Shown here in pieces: positions 18,813-26,423 of a DNA stretch of 54,283 bases. Position 1 is the first letter of the stretch. Every line of letters starts with the position of its first letter. A program made the position numbers and the translations under genes. The stretch covers positions 1 to 54,283 of the forward strand of contig CAMDFT010000011.1 of NCBI GenBank assembly GCA_945897795.1, given 5' to 3'. The notes below the pieces were generated by a model, which ran no database searches, was not told the DNA's origin, and was given only the letters and a program-made list of their open reading frames with translations. The stretch is from Limnohabitans sp. Rim8 (GTDB lineage Bacteria; Pseudomonadota; Gammaproteobacteria; Burkholderiales; Burkholderiaceae_C).

Positions 18813-19676
18813 ATGACGATCCATACTTCCCATGAGAACCAGAGCAACACGTCAGAGGGCTGTGGCAGTGGCTCTTGCGGTTGTCAGAGCGTTGATGCTG
18901 CCGCGATCGCGATCGCCAGCATCAATGGCATTGCTTTGCAAGCGCCCGGCGGAAGCGTTGATCATGAGACCTTGCGTGAGCGGGCCTATTCCGAATTGTT
19001 GCGTCAAGAGGCGGTCAGGCTCGGGCATTTGCCAGCGCAAACGGGTTTGATGGCGCCGACGTTGTTGGCGGAACAGCAAGACATCTTGGACCGTATGCTG
19101 GAGACCGAAGTCGTCTCGCCGCAACCCACACAAGAAGAAGCCAAACGGTATTACGAGGCACATCAGGCCCAGTTCACCGTGGGCCAGGAGCGTTTGGTAC
19201 GCCACATTTTGTTTGCCGTCACACCCGGTGTGAATGTGCAAGCGTTGGCGCAACGCGCAGAAGCGGCCTTGCTTGAGTTGTCACACAAAGACGTGGCCCC
19301 TGAGCGCTTTGCCCAGTTGGCTGGGGAGTTGTCGAATTGCCCGACGGGCGCGCAAGGCGGCGCACTCGGTTGGCTCACCCCCAACGACTGTGCGCCTGAG
19401 TTCGCCAAAGAACTGTTCTACCTGCAAGAGTCCAGCCAAGGGACCGGTCTGCGCCCCCGCTTGGTGCACACACGGTTTGGTTTCCATCTTGTCGATGTGC
19501 TCGATGTGAACCCCGGGCATCTGCCAGACTTTGAAACCTTGAAGGCGCAAATTGCATCCCGTTTGCAATGGCAGTCCCGCGCCACCGCGCTGGGGCAATA
19601 CATGCGTCGCTTGGTGGGCTTGGCGCATGTCACAGGGATTGAGTTGGATGGGGACGCCTCGTCCTTGGTGCAATGA
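18813..19676 (+). CDS. parvulin-type peptidyl-prolyl isomerase of the nar operon
   Basis: A 287-residue protein with a PpiC/rotamase domain at about residues 125-240 (QERLVRHILFAV, CPTGAQGGALGWL, RFGFHLVDVLDV are parvulin blocks). A NifM/SurA-like helical N-domain precedes it. The first 25 residues are Ser/Gly/Cys rich (CGSGSCGCQS). There is no signal peptide, so it should be cytoplasmic. Its position after narI suggests it helps fold nitrate reductase, as NifM does for nitrogenase iron protein (inference). The start ATG has only a weak ribosome binding site (agga). Its stop overlaps the carbonic anhydrase start by 4 bp. Confidence 0.85.
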   Translation: MTIHTSHENQSNTSEGCGSGSCGCQSVDAAAIAIASINGIALQAPGGSVDHETLRERAYSELLRQEAVRLGHLPAQTGLMAPTLLAEQQDILDRMLETEVVSPQPTQEEAKRYYEAHQAQFTVGQERLVRHILFAVTPGVNVQALAQRAEAALLELSHKDVAPERFAQLAGELSNCPTGAQGGALGWLTPNDCAPEFAKELFYLQESSQGTGLRPRLVHTRFGFHLVDVLDVNPGHLPDFETLKAQIASRLQWQSRATALGQYMRRLVGLAHVTGIELDGDASSLVQ

Positions 19677-20359
19677 TCCCACCCGCGCCGCCTGAGTCTT
19701 CGGATGAGCTGCTGCATCGCTTGCAGCGTTTTCACGCGGACTATTTTCCGTTGCACCAACAACGGTTTCAGGACTTGGTGGCGCAAGGACAGCATCCTAA
19801 AACTTTGTTCATCGGCTGTTCTGATTCCCGGCTGGTGCCCTATCTGCTGACAGGGGCAGGGCCTGGTGAGTTGTTCATCGTGCGCAATGTCGGCGCATTG
19901 GTCCCGCCCTATGACGGCTCGCATGGTCTGCACGGCACCATGGCAGGGATTGAGTTTGCCGTCCTCATGCTGCACGTGAAAAGCATCATCGTGTGCGGCC
20001 ACAGCCACTGCGGCGCTATCCGCACCGCCTACGAGGGTGCACCCGAAGAAGCCAAAGCATTGCAAAATTGGTTGCGCTTGGTGGATGAAGCTTTGTTGCC
20101 TGTGCGGCCTTGCCCTGAAGCGCTCTTGCGCACGGAGCAACGTTCGGTGGTGTTGCAGCTGGAGCGGCTGATGGACTATCCGATGGTCAGGCGCGCGGTC
20201 GAGGCAGGGCACTTGAAGCTGCACGGTTGGCACTATGTGATTGAAGAGGGGGAGGTCCATGTGTTCGACGTACAGCGCGGCGACTTTGTACCCGCATCGC
20301 GATCGTCTCACAGTGGAACGGGCCCATTTACGCCGCATGTGGAGTATTTGAATGAGTGA
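19673..20359 (+). CDS. beta-class carbonic anhydrase
   Basis: A 228-residue zinc enzyme that interconverts CO2 and bicarbonate. Zinc ligands are Cys49 of CSDSR, His110 and Cys113 (CGHSHCGA), with Asp51-Arg53 forming the catalytic dyad. RNVGALVPPY and GTMAGIEFAV are family blocks. It overlaps both neighbours (4 bp with the isomerase, 8 bp with the nitroreductase), so it is embedded in the nar-associated transcript. Why a nitrate-respiring operon carries one is not known from the sequence; bicarbonate supply or pH control during proton-consuming nitrate reduction are possibilities. Confidence 0.92.
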   Translation: MIPPAPPESSDELLHRLQRFHADYFPLHQQRFQDLVAQGQHPKTLFIGCSDSRLVPYLLTGAGPGELFIVRNVGALVPPYDGSHGLHGTMAGIEFAVLMLHVKSIIVCGHSHCGAIRTAYEGAPEEAKALQNWLRLVDEALLPVRPCPEALLRTEQRSVVLQLERLMDYPMVRRAVEAGHLKLHGWHYVIEEGEVHVFDVQRGDFVPASRSSHSGTGPFTPHVEYLNE

Positions 20360-20951
20360 TGTCGAGAAAGAAAGTCAGCTGCTCATGGTGAGCCAAGTGA
20401 TGGCCACGCGGCAAACCATCTTGCCAAAACGGCTGATCGAGCCTGGGCCGAGTGTTGTAGAAATAGAAAAATTGTTTTTGGCCGCATCGACGGCACCCGA
20501 CCATGACCTCATCAATCCGTGGCGATTTTTGGTCATCCCTGAGCACAAAAGAAAAGACTTGGGTGAACTGTTCGCGCACGCGCTCAGTGAACGCGATCCA
20601 AGCGCGACCGCTGAACAACTTGAACAAGCCCGTGACAAGGCGAGACGCTCACCTTTGTTGATGGTGTTGATCGTGGATGCGGCCAAAGGCGATCCAGAGA
20701 TTGACATGCATGAGCGTGTGTTGAGTGCGGGGTGCGCGGTGCAAAATTTCATGCTGCTGGCCAACGCCATGGGCTACGGCACGGGCTTGACGAGCGGCAA
20801 GGCCCTGAAGGCCGAATCGTTCCGATCGGGTTTGCAGCTGAAGCGTGCCGAGCATGCGATTTGTTTTTTAAATGTCGGAACTGTGAGTTCGCGTAAGCCT
20901 TTCAAGCCACGGCCTGAGGCTCATCAATTCGTCCAAGTTTGGGGAGATTGA
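20352..20951 (+). CDS. nitroreductase-family flavoprotein
   Basis: A 199-residue FMN-binding protein of the compact YdjA-like branch. It shows ASTAPDHDLINPWRFLVI (FMN-binding start), SAGCAVQNFMLLANAMGYGTG (core helix) and the late FLNVGTV strand. Family members reduce nitro groups or quinones with NAD(P)H. It starts inside the carbonic anhydrase stop region, with ggag 8 bp upstream, and is followed 2 bp later by the hemerythrin gene. Its substrate cannot be deduced; the setting suggests reactive nitrogen detoxification. Confidence 0.87.
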   Translation: MSDVEKESQLLMVSQVMATRQTILPKRLIEPGPSVVEIEKLFLAASTAPDHDLINPWRFLVIPEHKRKDLGELFAHALSERDPSATAEQLEQARDKARRSPLLMVLIVDAAKGDPEIDMHERVLSAGCAVQNFMLLANAMGYGTGLTSGKALKAESFRSGLQLKRAEHAICFLNVGTVSSRKPFKPRPEAHQFVQVWGD

Positions 20952-20953
20952 AC

Positions 20954-21523
20954 ATGGGTCATTCAGCTGCGGTAGGCGTTGGTCTACCTGGGCATCGATC
21001 CCCCAGCGTTGGTTTTGAAGCACCGTTTGAGATGCTCAGCGCTTGCCATGAGCGTGTGGAACGCATGTTGGCTTTGCTCATCCAACTTCGACACCATTTG
21101 TCGTCGCACGGTTGGGACGACCAAGCAGCCAAGGCGGCTACCGATGTCATGCGTTATTTTGATCTGGCGGCGCCGCATCACCACTTGGACGAGGAGATGC
21201 ATGTGTTTCCGGCCATCCTCGCCTTGCATGATGCCATCCTTGATGCCTTGGTGCTTCGACTCAAGCAAGACCATTTTGAGATGGAAAAGAGCTGGGTCGT
21301 CGTAAAGCAATTGTTGGCGTCGGTGGTCAATGCCGATGCCAACACTTGGGTCGCTTTCAACGATGCCAACAACGGCGCACTCGACGCCTTTGCTGCGGCC
21401 TATATCGAGCACATCAACCAAGAAGAGTGGACTATTTATCCGGCAGCCAAGCAAGCGTGTAGCAACGATCAATTGGCTGCCATGTCGTATGAAATGAGGC
21501 GCAGGCGAGGGCAGGCTGATTAG
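20954..21523 (+). CDS. hemerythrin-domain protein
   Basis: A 189-residue helical protein with a hemerythrin/HHE metal-binding pattern: CHERVERMLALL, APHHHLDEEMHVFPA, DHFEMEKSW and YIEHINQEEWTIYPA supply His and Glu residues spaced for a di-iron site. No DUF542 domain is present, unlike the ytfE product. The ATG is 2 bp after the preceding stop, so it closes the nar-linked run of genes. It may bind O2 or NO, or store iron for Fe-S repair (inference from family). It ends just before transposon debris. Confidence 0.85.
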   Translation: MGHSAAVGVGLPGHRSPSVGFEAPFEMLSACHERVERMLALLIQLRHHLSSHGWDDQAAKAATDVMRYFDLAAPHHHLDEEMHVFPAILALHDAILDALVLRLKQDHFEMEKSWVVVKQLLASVVNADANTWVAFNDANNGALDAFAAAYIEHINQEEWTIYPAAKQACSNDQLAAMSYEMRRRRGQAD

Positions 21524-21621
21524 CCATGCCCATATCTGCGCGGCTGCTACTTCGGTTTTCACCATTGGGCTTGGCCTGTGGTGCCGTGACCTGATCTTTG
21601 ATGGCTGGAAGGGAAGAGCAA

Positions 21622-21793
21622 TGGTAATCCCCTCAATTGCCATGGATGCCAGAAGTGGAATCGTTATGCAGCCAAGGCCTGTCGCTGATTTGGGGTGAAT
21701 TTGCCCAGGGTCGTATTGAGACGATCGTGATTGCATTTCCACATCCAATCTGTGGCGGCCATCTGAACTTCATCGATATTGCTCCACAGGTGT
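21622..21793 (-). mobile_element. 3' remnant of an IS3-family insertion sequence (OrfB C-terminus)
   Basis: Read leftward, 21793-21664 encodes HLWSNIDEVQMAATDWMWKC followed by NHDRLNTTLGKFTPNQRQALAA and a stop. This is the C-terminus of an IS3-family OrfB transposase (compare the usual WxYNxxRPNxxLGGxTPxQxL pattern). The usual Pro of RPN is Leu here, and the catalytic DDE part is absent. About 30 bp past the stop, ggtaatcccctc-like sequence near 21622-21633 may be the IS end, which is a guess. The rest of 21524-21663 shows no gene. The fragment joins directly to the hsdR remnant. Confidence 0.7.
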
Positions 21794-22082
21794 AAGTGAA
21801 GAGCAGCTGGCGCTGTTTGACTGGGTGCAACGCGCTGTCTTGAACAAGACCGTGCGCGAACGCATCAAACAAGCCCCCCGCGATTTGCTGGCAAGCGTGC
21901 TGGCGGTCATTGCGCCGCTCGACCGGTGGACCGAAAAAGAGCAGACCCAAGCTGAGGTGGAAACCTTCATCATGGATCAGGTGTATCTGTCACTGCCCGA
22001 GTCACCTTACACGCCACAAGAAAAAGCCGACGTGGCGCAATTGGTTGAGTAGCACATTCGGCAGCACAGCTTGCGGGCATAG
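21789..22082 (+). pseudogene. 3' remnant of a type I restriction R-subunit gene (right copy), with internal stop
   Basis: The frame reads SEEQLALFDWVQRAVLNKTV, then RDLLASVL, DRWTEKEQTQAEVETF and LPESPYTPQEKADVAQLVE, ending at TAG 22050-22052. Nine more codons (HIRQHSLRA) follow to a second TAG at 22080-22082. The EEQLALFD, WxxKxQTxAxV and YTxxxK...QLVY blocks match the C-terminus of HsdR-like restriction subunits. The left copy at 970-1032 keeps LVYQHIRQQSLRA where this one has LVE-stop-HIRQHSLRA. The 5' end is cut by the IS3 remnant. No hsdM or hsdS is in the window. Confidence 0.65.
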
Positions 22083-22130
22083 CCAGGGGCGGTTCAATTC
22101 AGCGGGGATGCGGCTTTCATGTAGGCGATT

Positions 22131-22191
22131 GCGGTGAATACGCCGTTTATTCACCGCAATATTTGCGGTGAATACGGCGCATAATCACCGC
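22131..22191. promoter_or_regulatory. four-half-site alternating operator array of fic
   Basis: Half-sites gcggtgaata (22131), tattcaccgc (22148), gcggtgaata (22165) and taatcaccgc (22182) alternate in orientation with an exact 17-bp period (7-bp spacers). The last ends one base before the fic ATG. The array therefore overlaps the whole promoter and start region, with room for two or more cooperative dimers. A plausible ligand is the Fic protein itself, which has a C-terminal winged-helix-like domain (inference). The array is repeated in decayed form at 908-968. Confidence 0.8.
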
Positions 22192-23319
22192 ATGTTCGCC
22201 GACAAGACCCCCCGCAAACGCATTGACCTCTGGCAGCGCCCTGACTGGCCGCAGTGGAGTTATGACGCAACTGCGCTGGCGGGGCCGTTGGCGCAGTTGC
22301 ACCGTGCGCAAGGCGAGTTGGTGGGGCGGATGGCGCATTTGGGTTTGGCGCAGCGCGATCTGGCGACTTTGCAAGCTTTGACGCAAGAGGTCATCACCAC
22401 CAGCGCCATCGAGGGCGAAACGCTCAACCTGGAGGCGGTGCGCTCGTCCATCGCCCGGCGCTTGGGTGTGGACATTGGCGCGCTTGCGCCCGCTGACCGC
22501 CATGTGGATGGTGTGGTGGACATGGTGCTGGATGCCACCCAGCAACACGCGCTGCCGCTCACGGCCGAGCGCTTGTTTGGCTGGCATGCGGCGCTGTTTC
22601 CCACCGGTTTCAGTGGCCGTCTGCGGATTCAAGTGGGGAACTGGCGCAACGATGCAGCGGGTCCGATGCAAGTGGTCTCGGGCCCGGTGGGCCGAGAAAA
22701 GGTGCACTTTGAGGCACCACCCGCCCACATCTTGCCAGCACAAACAGCTACGTTTTTGGAATGGTTCAACGCCAAGCCGTTGGGTGATGTGCTGGTGCAA
22801 GCTGGGCTGGCGCATTTGTGGCTGGTGACCTTGCACCCGTTTGATGACGGCAATGGCCGCATCAGCCGTGCGGTGGGCGACATGGCGCTGGCGCGTGCGG
22901 AAAAATCAGCGCAACGGTTCTACAGCCTGAGTGCGCAAATACAGCGCGAACGCAAACAGTATTACGAGCAACTGGAGGCCACGCAGCGCGGCACAATGGA
23001 CGTGACGCCATGGCTGGATTGGTTTTTGGCTTGTTTGTTGCGCGCCGTGCAGGGGGCGGATGGCCTGTTGGCAGGCGTTTTGGACAAAGCCCAGTTTTGG
23101 CAACGCTGGGCGGGCACGCCCCTGAATGCACGTCAGACCTTGGTGCTCAACCGCGTGCTCGATGGCATGGACGGCAAGTTGACCAACGCCAAGTGGGCCA
23201 CCATCGGACAATGTTCGGCCGACACGGCGCTGCGAGACATCAATGATTTGTTAGTGCGTGGTGTGTTGCGCCGCCTCGAAGGTGGTGGGCGCAATACGGC
23301 CTATGCGTGGGTGATGTAG
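22192..23319 (+). CDS. Fic-domain protein AMP-transferase (DUF4172-Fic-wHTH type)
   Basis: A 375-residue protein. The N-terminal DUF4172-like region (RPDWPQWSYDATAL) is followed by the inhibitory helix motif TSAIEGE ([ST]xxxE[GN], class II Fic). The Fic core has HPFDDGNGRISRAV, the complete HPFx[DE]GNGR active site, so it should be catalytic and self-inhibited. The C-terminal 90 residues (LNARQTLVLNRVLDG, TNAKWATI, ADTALRDINDLLVRGVLRRL) look like a winged helix-turn-helix. A GTG 24 bp upstream lies inside the operator, so ATG 22192 is preferred although no ribosome binding site is visible (possibly leaderless). Fic genes are often neighbours of type I restriction genes, matching the hsdR remnant. 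Confidence 0.9.
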   Translation: MFADKTPRKRIDLWQRPDWPQWSYDATALAGPLAQLHRAQGELVGRMAHLGLAQRDLATLQALTQEVITTSAIEGETLNLEAVRSSIARRLGVDIGALAPADRHVDGVVDMVLDATQQHALPLTAERLFGWHAALFPTGFSGRLRIQVGNWRNDAAGPMQVVSGPVGREKVHFEAPPAHILPAQTATFLEWFNAKPLGDVLVQAGLAHLWLVTLHPFDDGNGRISRAVGDMALARAEKSAQRFYSLSAQIQRERKQYYEQLEATQRGTMDVTPWLDWFLACLLRAVQGADGLLAGVLDKAQFWQRWAGTPLNARQTLVLNRVLDGMDGKLTNAKWATIGQCSADTALRDINDLLVRGVLRRLEGGGRNTAYAWVM

Positions 23320-23379
23320 GGCGTTGTGCCCAAGACAGCAGACCAGGTGCTATCAGTCACCAACCCCTTTGGAGTTTTC

Positions 23380-25653
23380 ATGCGCCTTCGTCAAATTGTG
23401 TTGCTGCTCTTGCTGGCGCTGGCCATCGGTGCGTTTGTGGCGCTGGATCTGGGGCGCTACTTGAGCTTTGAGCAACTCAAGGCCAGCCAAACCAGTTTTG
23501 CGCAGCTGCACGCCGAGCAACCTTTCACGGTGGCCGCGGTCTATTTCCTTGTCTATGTGCTGGCGACGGCGCTGTCTATTCCGGGGGCCGTGGTCATCAC
23601 CTTGGCGGGTGGGGCCATTTTTGGCTTGTGGCAGGGCTTGCTGATCGTGTCGTTTGCGTCCACCGTGGGCGCTACCTTGGCGTTTTTGGCGTCGCGCTTT
23701 TTGTTGCGCGACTGGGTGGAGGCGCGCTTTGGTCAGCGCCTGGCCGACATCAATGCCGGCGTGAACCGCGAGGGCGGTTTTTACCTCTTCACTTTGCGCC
23801 TGATTCCGGTGGTGCCGTTCTTCTTGATCAACCTGCTCATGGGCCTCACGCGCATGAAGGTGTGGACGTATTACTGGGTCAGCCAGATCGGCATGCTGGC
23901 GGGCACGGCGGTGTATGTGAACGCGGGCACGCAGCTGGCGCAGCTCGACTCCTTGCAAGGCATCTTGAGCCCCGCACTCTTGGGCAGCTTTGTGCTGCTG
24001 GGCATCTTCCCGCTGATCGCGCGCCGCATCGTAGCGGCTGTGCAAAAGCGCAAGGTCTACGCCCGTTGGGCCGACCAACGCCCCCAAACTTTTGACCGCA
24101 ACCTGATCGTCATCGGCGGTGGCGCGGGCGGTTTGGTCAGCGCCTACATTGCGGCAGCCGTGAAGGCCAAAGTCACGCTGATCGAGGCGCACAAAATGGG
24201 CGGCGACTGCTTGAACTACGGCTGTGTGCCGAGCAAGGCGCTGATCAAAAGCGCCAAGCTGGCCCATCAAATGCGCCACGCGTCCAACTACGGCCTGAGC
24301 GATTCGGCCCCGAGCTTCAGCTTCAAAGCGGTGATGCAGCGTGTGCACGATGTGATCAAAGCCATCGAGCCGCACGACAGCATCGAGCGTTACACCGGTT
24401 TGGGTGTGGAGGTGTTGCAGGGTTATGGCAAGTTGGTGAACCCGTGGACGGTGGAAGTGGCGTTGAACGACGGCACAACCCAGCGCTTGACCGCCCGCAG
24501 CATCGTCATCGCCGCCGGTGCCCGCCCCTTCGTGCCGCTCCTGCCCGGCTTGGACGACGTCGGCTACGTGACCAGCGACACCCTGTGGGACGAATTCGCG
24601 AAGCTCGATGAAGTGCCCAAACGCTTGGTGGTGCTGGGCGGCGGACCGATTGGCTCTGAATTGGCGCAAAGCTTTGCGCGACTGGGCTCACAGGTCACCC
24701 AAGTGGAAATGGGCGCACGCATCTTGGTGCGCGAAGACGCAGAGGTGAGCGAAATCGCCCAAGCCTCACTGGAGGCCGACGGCGTGCAAGTGCTCACCGG
24801 CCATAAGGCGCTGCGCTGCGAGCTGCACCCCCCCACTGTCGCTGCGATCGCAGCGAAGCAGTCCATGGATCGCCACGCTTCGCTCGCGATGACGGAGAAG
24901 AGGGAGCTCGTGATGACGGAGAAGGAGGGAGTCGACACGCCATTCGAAAAACGCCTGATCGTCGAGCACAACGGTCAAGAGCAGGTCATTCCGTTCGACC
25001 AGCTGCTGTGCGCCGTGGGCCGCGTGGCGCGTTTGCAGGGATATGGATTGGAAGAGCTGGGCATCCCCACGCACCGCACCGTGGAAACCAACGAATACCT
25101 GCAAACCATCTACCCCAACATTTACGCCGCAGGCGACGTGGCGGGTCCGTTCCAGTTCACCCACACCGCCGCGCACCAAGCCTGGTACGCGGCCGTCAAC
25201 GCTTTGTTTGGCGAGTGGAAGCTGTTCAAGGCCGACTACTCGGTGATCCCGTGGGCGACCTTCATCGACCCCGAGGTGGCGCGTGTGGGCCTGAACGAGC
25301 AAGAAGCCCAAGAGAAAAACATCCCGTATGAAGTGACCCAATACGGCATCGACGATCTGGACCGCGCCATCGCAGACAGCGAAGCGCACGGTTTTGTGAA
25401 GGTGCTCACCGTGCCGGGAAAAGACAAGATTTTGGGCGTGACCATCGTGGGCGCACACGCGGCAGATTTGCTGGCCGAGTACGTGCTGGCCATGAAATAC
25501 GGCCTGGGCCTGAACAAAATTTTGGGCACCATCCACACTTACCCCACGATGTCGGAGGCCAACAAATACGCGGCGGGCGAATGGAAGCGCGCACACGCGC
25601 CACAGAAGCTGCTGGCTTGGGTCAAGAAGTACCACGATTGGCGGCGCGGATGA
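23380..25653 (+). CDS. fusion of a VTT/TMEM64-type membrane domain with a flavin disulfide oxidoreductase
   Basis: A 757-residue protein. Residues 1-225 form a DedA/TVP38-like membrane domain (AVYFLVYVLATALSIPGAVV, GAIFGLWQG, FTLRLIPVVPFFLINLLMGL). Residues about 240-757 form a pyridine-nucleotide disulfide oxidoreductase with the FAD motif VIGGGAGGLVSAYIAA, redox Cys pair GGDCLNYGCVPSKAL, NAD motif VVLGGGPIGSELAQ, IYAAGDV and dimerisation block HTYPTMSEANKYAAG (mercuric/dihydrolipoyl reductase type). ATG 23380 follows ggag; GTG 23326 is less likely. A short repeat is inserted within the NAD domain (about residues 486-519). The substrate is unknown; the fusion suggests a membrane-tethered thiol or quinone reductase. 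Confidence 0.88.
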   Translation: MRLRQIVLLLLLALAIGAFVALDLGRYLSFEQLKASQTSFAQLHAEQPFTVAAVYFLVYVLATALSIPGAVVITLAGGAIFGLWQGLLIVSFASTVGATLAFLASRFLLRDWVEARFGQRLADINAGVNREGGFYLFTLRLIPVVPFFLINLLMGLTRMKVWTYYWVSQIGMLAGTAVYVNAGTQLAQLDSLQGILSPALLGSFVLLGIFPLIARRIVAAVQKRKVYARWADQRPQTFDRNLIVIGGGAGGLVSAYIAAAVKAKVTLIEAHKMGGDCLNYGCVPSKALIKSAKLAHQMRHASNYGLSDSAPSFSFKAVMQRVHDVIKAIEPHDSIERYTGLGVEVLQGYGKLVNPWTVEVALNDGTTQRLTARSIVIAAGARPFVPLLPGLDDVGYVTSDTLWDEFAKLDEVPKRLVVLGGGPIGSELAQSFARLGSQVTQVEMGARILVREDAEVSEIAQASLEADGVQVLTGHKALRCELHPPTVAAIAAKQSMDRHASLAMTEKRELVMTEKEGVDTPFEKRLIVEHNGQEQVIPFDQLLCAVGRVARLQGYGLEELGIPTHRTVETNEYLQTIYPNIYAAGDVAGPFQFTHTAAHQAWYAAVNALFGEWKLFKADYSVIPWATFIDPEVARVGLNEQEAQEKNIPYEVTQYGIDDLDRAIADSEAHGFVKVLTVPGKDKILGVTIVGAHAADLLAEYVLAMKYGLGLNKILGTIHTYPTMSEANKYAAGEWKRAHAPQKLLAWVKKYHDWRRG
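24835..24936 (+). repeat. short dispersed palindromic repeat inside the oxidoreductase gene
   Basis: The stretch holds an imperfect palindrome (agcgaagc ... tccatgga ... gcttcgct, about 24852-24883), followed by two 24-bp tandem units beginning atgacggagaag at 24889 and 24913. They encode MTEKRELV and MTEKEGVD. On the other strand it reads RHRERSVAIHGLLRC, a wording seen in widespread palindromic genomic repeats. It adds about 34 residues without a frame shift, in a surface-loop position between two strands of the NAD domain. Related enzymes have no such insert there (from family knowledge). Confidence 0.65.
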
Positions 25654-26405
25654 AACTGCTTTTGAAGCCCGCCCCTGCGCTGCTGGCGCTGGGCATAACT
25701 TGCGCAACGTCATCGGCCCTCGCGCAAAGTCTTGCGCCTTTGGTGCCAGCCGATGGCGTAACGGCCAACAACTGGCGCTTTGTCGGGTTTCCCAAATCCA
25801 AGGCCGATATTCCGGCCACCCGCTTCGAGTTGGCCGAGGTGCAAGGCGAGCGGGCGCTCAAGGTCAGCACCCGCGCTTCGTATGGCACCTGGGTGCACGA
25901 CCTGGCCAATGTCAACCCGGGCCGACTGCAATGGCACTGGCGGCTGGACCAGCCGCTCACGGGCGGCAAAGGCGTGGCCGACATCTTGACCAAAGCCGGA
26001 GACGACGCCGCCCTCAAGGTCTGCGTCATGTTTGACCATCCGCTGGATCGCGTGCCTTTTGCCCAGCGCACCTTGTTGCGCATTGCCCGCAGCGTGAGTG
26101 GCGAAGACCTGCCAGCCGCCACGCTTTGCTATGTGTGGGACAGCGTGCACCCTGCGGGCCTGCAAGGCGCCAACCCCTATACCCAGCGCGTTCGCTTCAT
26201 CACCTTGCAAGGCAAAGGCGCGTCATTGGCCCAGTGGCAAATCGAAACCCGTAACGTGGCTGCCGACTTTGCGAACTTGTTTGCCGATGAACTGCCTGCA
26301 GGGGCAGGTGTTCCCAAAGTGCGTGCGGTGCTGATTGGGGCGGACAGCGACAACACCGGTGCTCAGAGTGTGGGTTGGGTACGTGGCCTTCAGTGGCAAC
26401 CCTAG
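25650..26405 (+). CDS. exported DUF3047-domain protein
   Basis: A 251-residue protein with a signal peptide (KLLLKPAPALLALGITCATS, cut near SALAQS). The mature part is a DUF3047-like beta-rich domain: NWRFVGFPKSKADIPATRFE, LQWHWRLDQPL, DDAALKVCVMFDHPLD, LCYVWDS and a late VRAVLIGADSDNTGAQSVGW block. Function is unknown for the family. The start overlaps the upstream oxidoreductase stop (ATGA), so the pair is probably coupled and may act together at the membrane or periplasm. Confidence 0.85.
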   Translation: MKLLLKPAPALLALGITCATSSALAQSLAPLVPADGVTANNWRFVGFPKSKADIPATRFELAEVQGERALKVSTRASYGTWVHDLANVNPGRLQWHWRLDQPLTGGKGVADILTKAGDDAALKVCVMFDHPLDRVPFAQRTLLRIARSVSGEDLPAATLCYVWDSVHPAGLQGANPYTQRVRFITLQGKGASLAQWQIETRNVAADFANLFADELPAGAGVPKVRAVLIGADSDNTGAQSVGWVRGLQWQP

Positions 26406-26423
26406 TAAGTCTTCCTTGTGAAG

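Noticed and set aside
21524..21621. Possible small gene after the hemerythrin gene
   Set aside because: No frame with plausible start and ribosome binding site; looks like IS-end or spacer DNA.
22168..22191. GTG at 22168 as the fic start (adds eight residues)
   Set aside because: It lies inside the operator array, the extra residues resemble no Fic N-terminus, and ATG 22192 is directly available.
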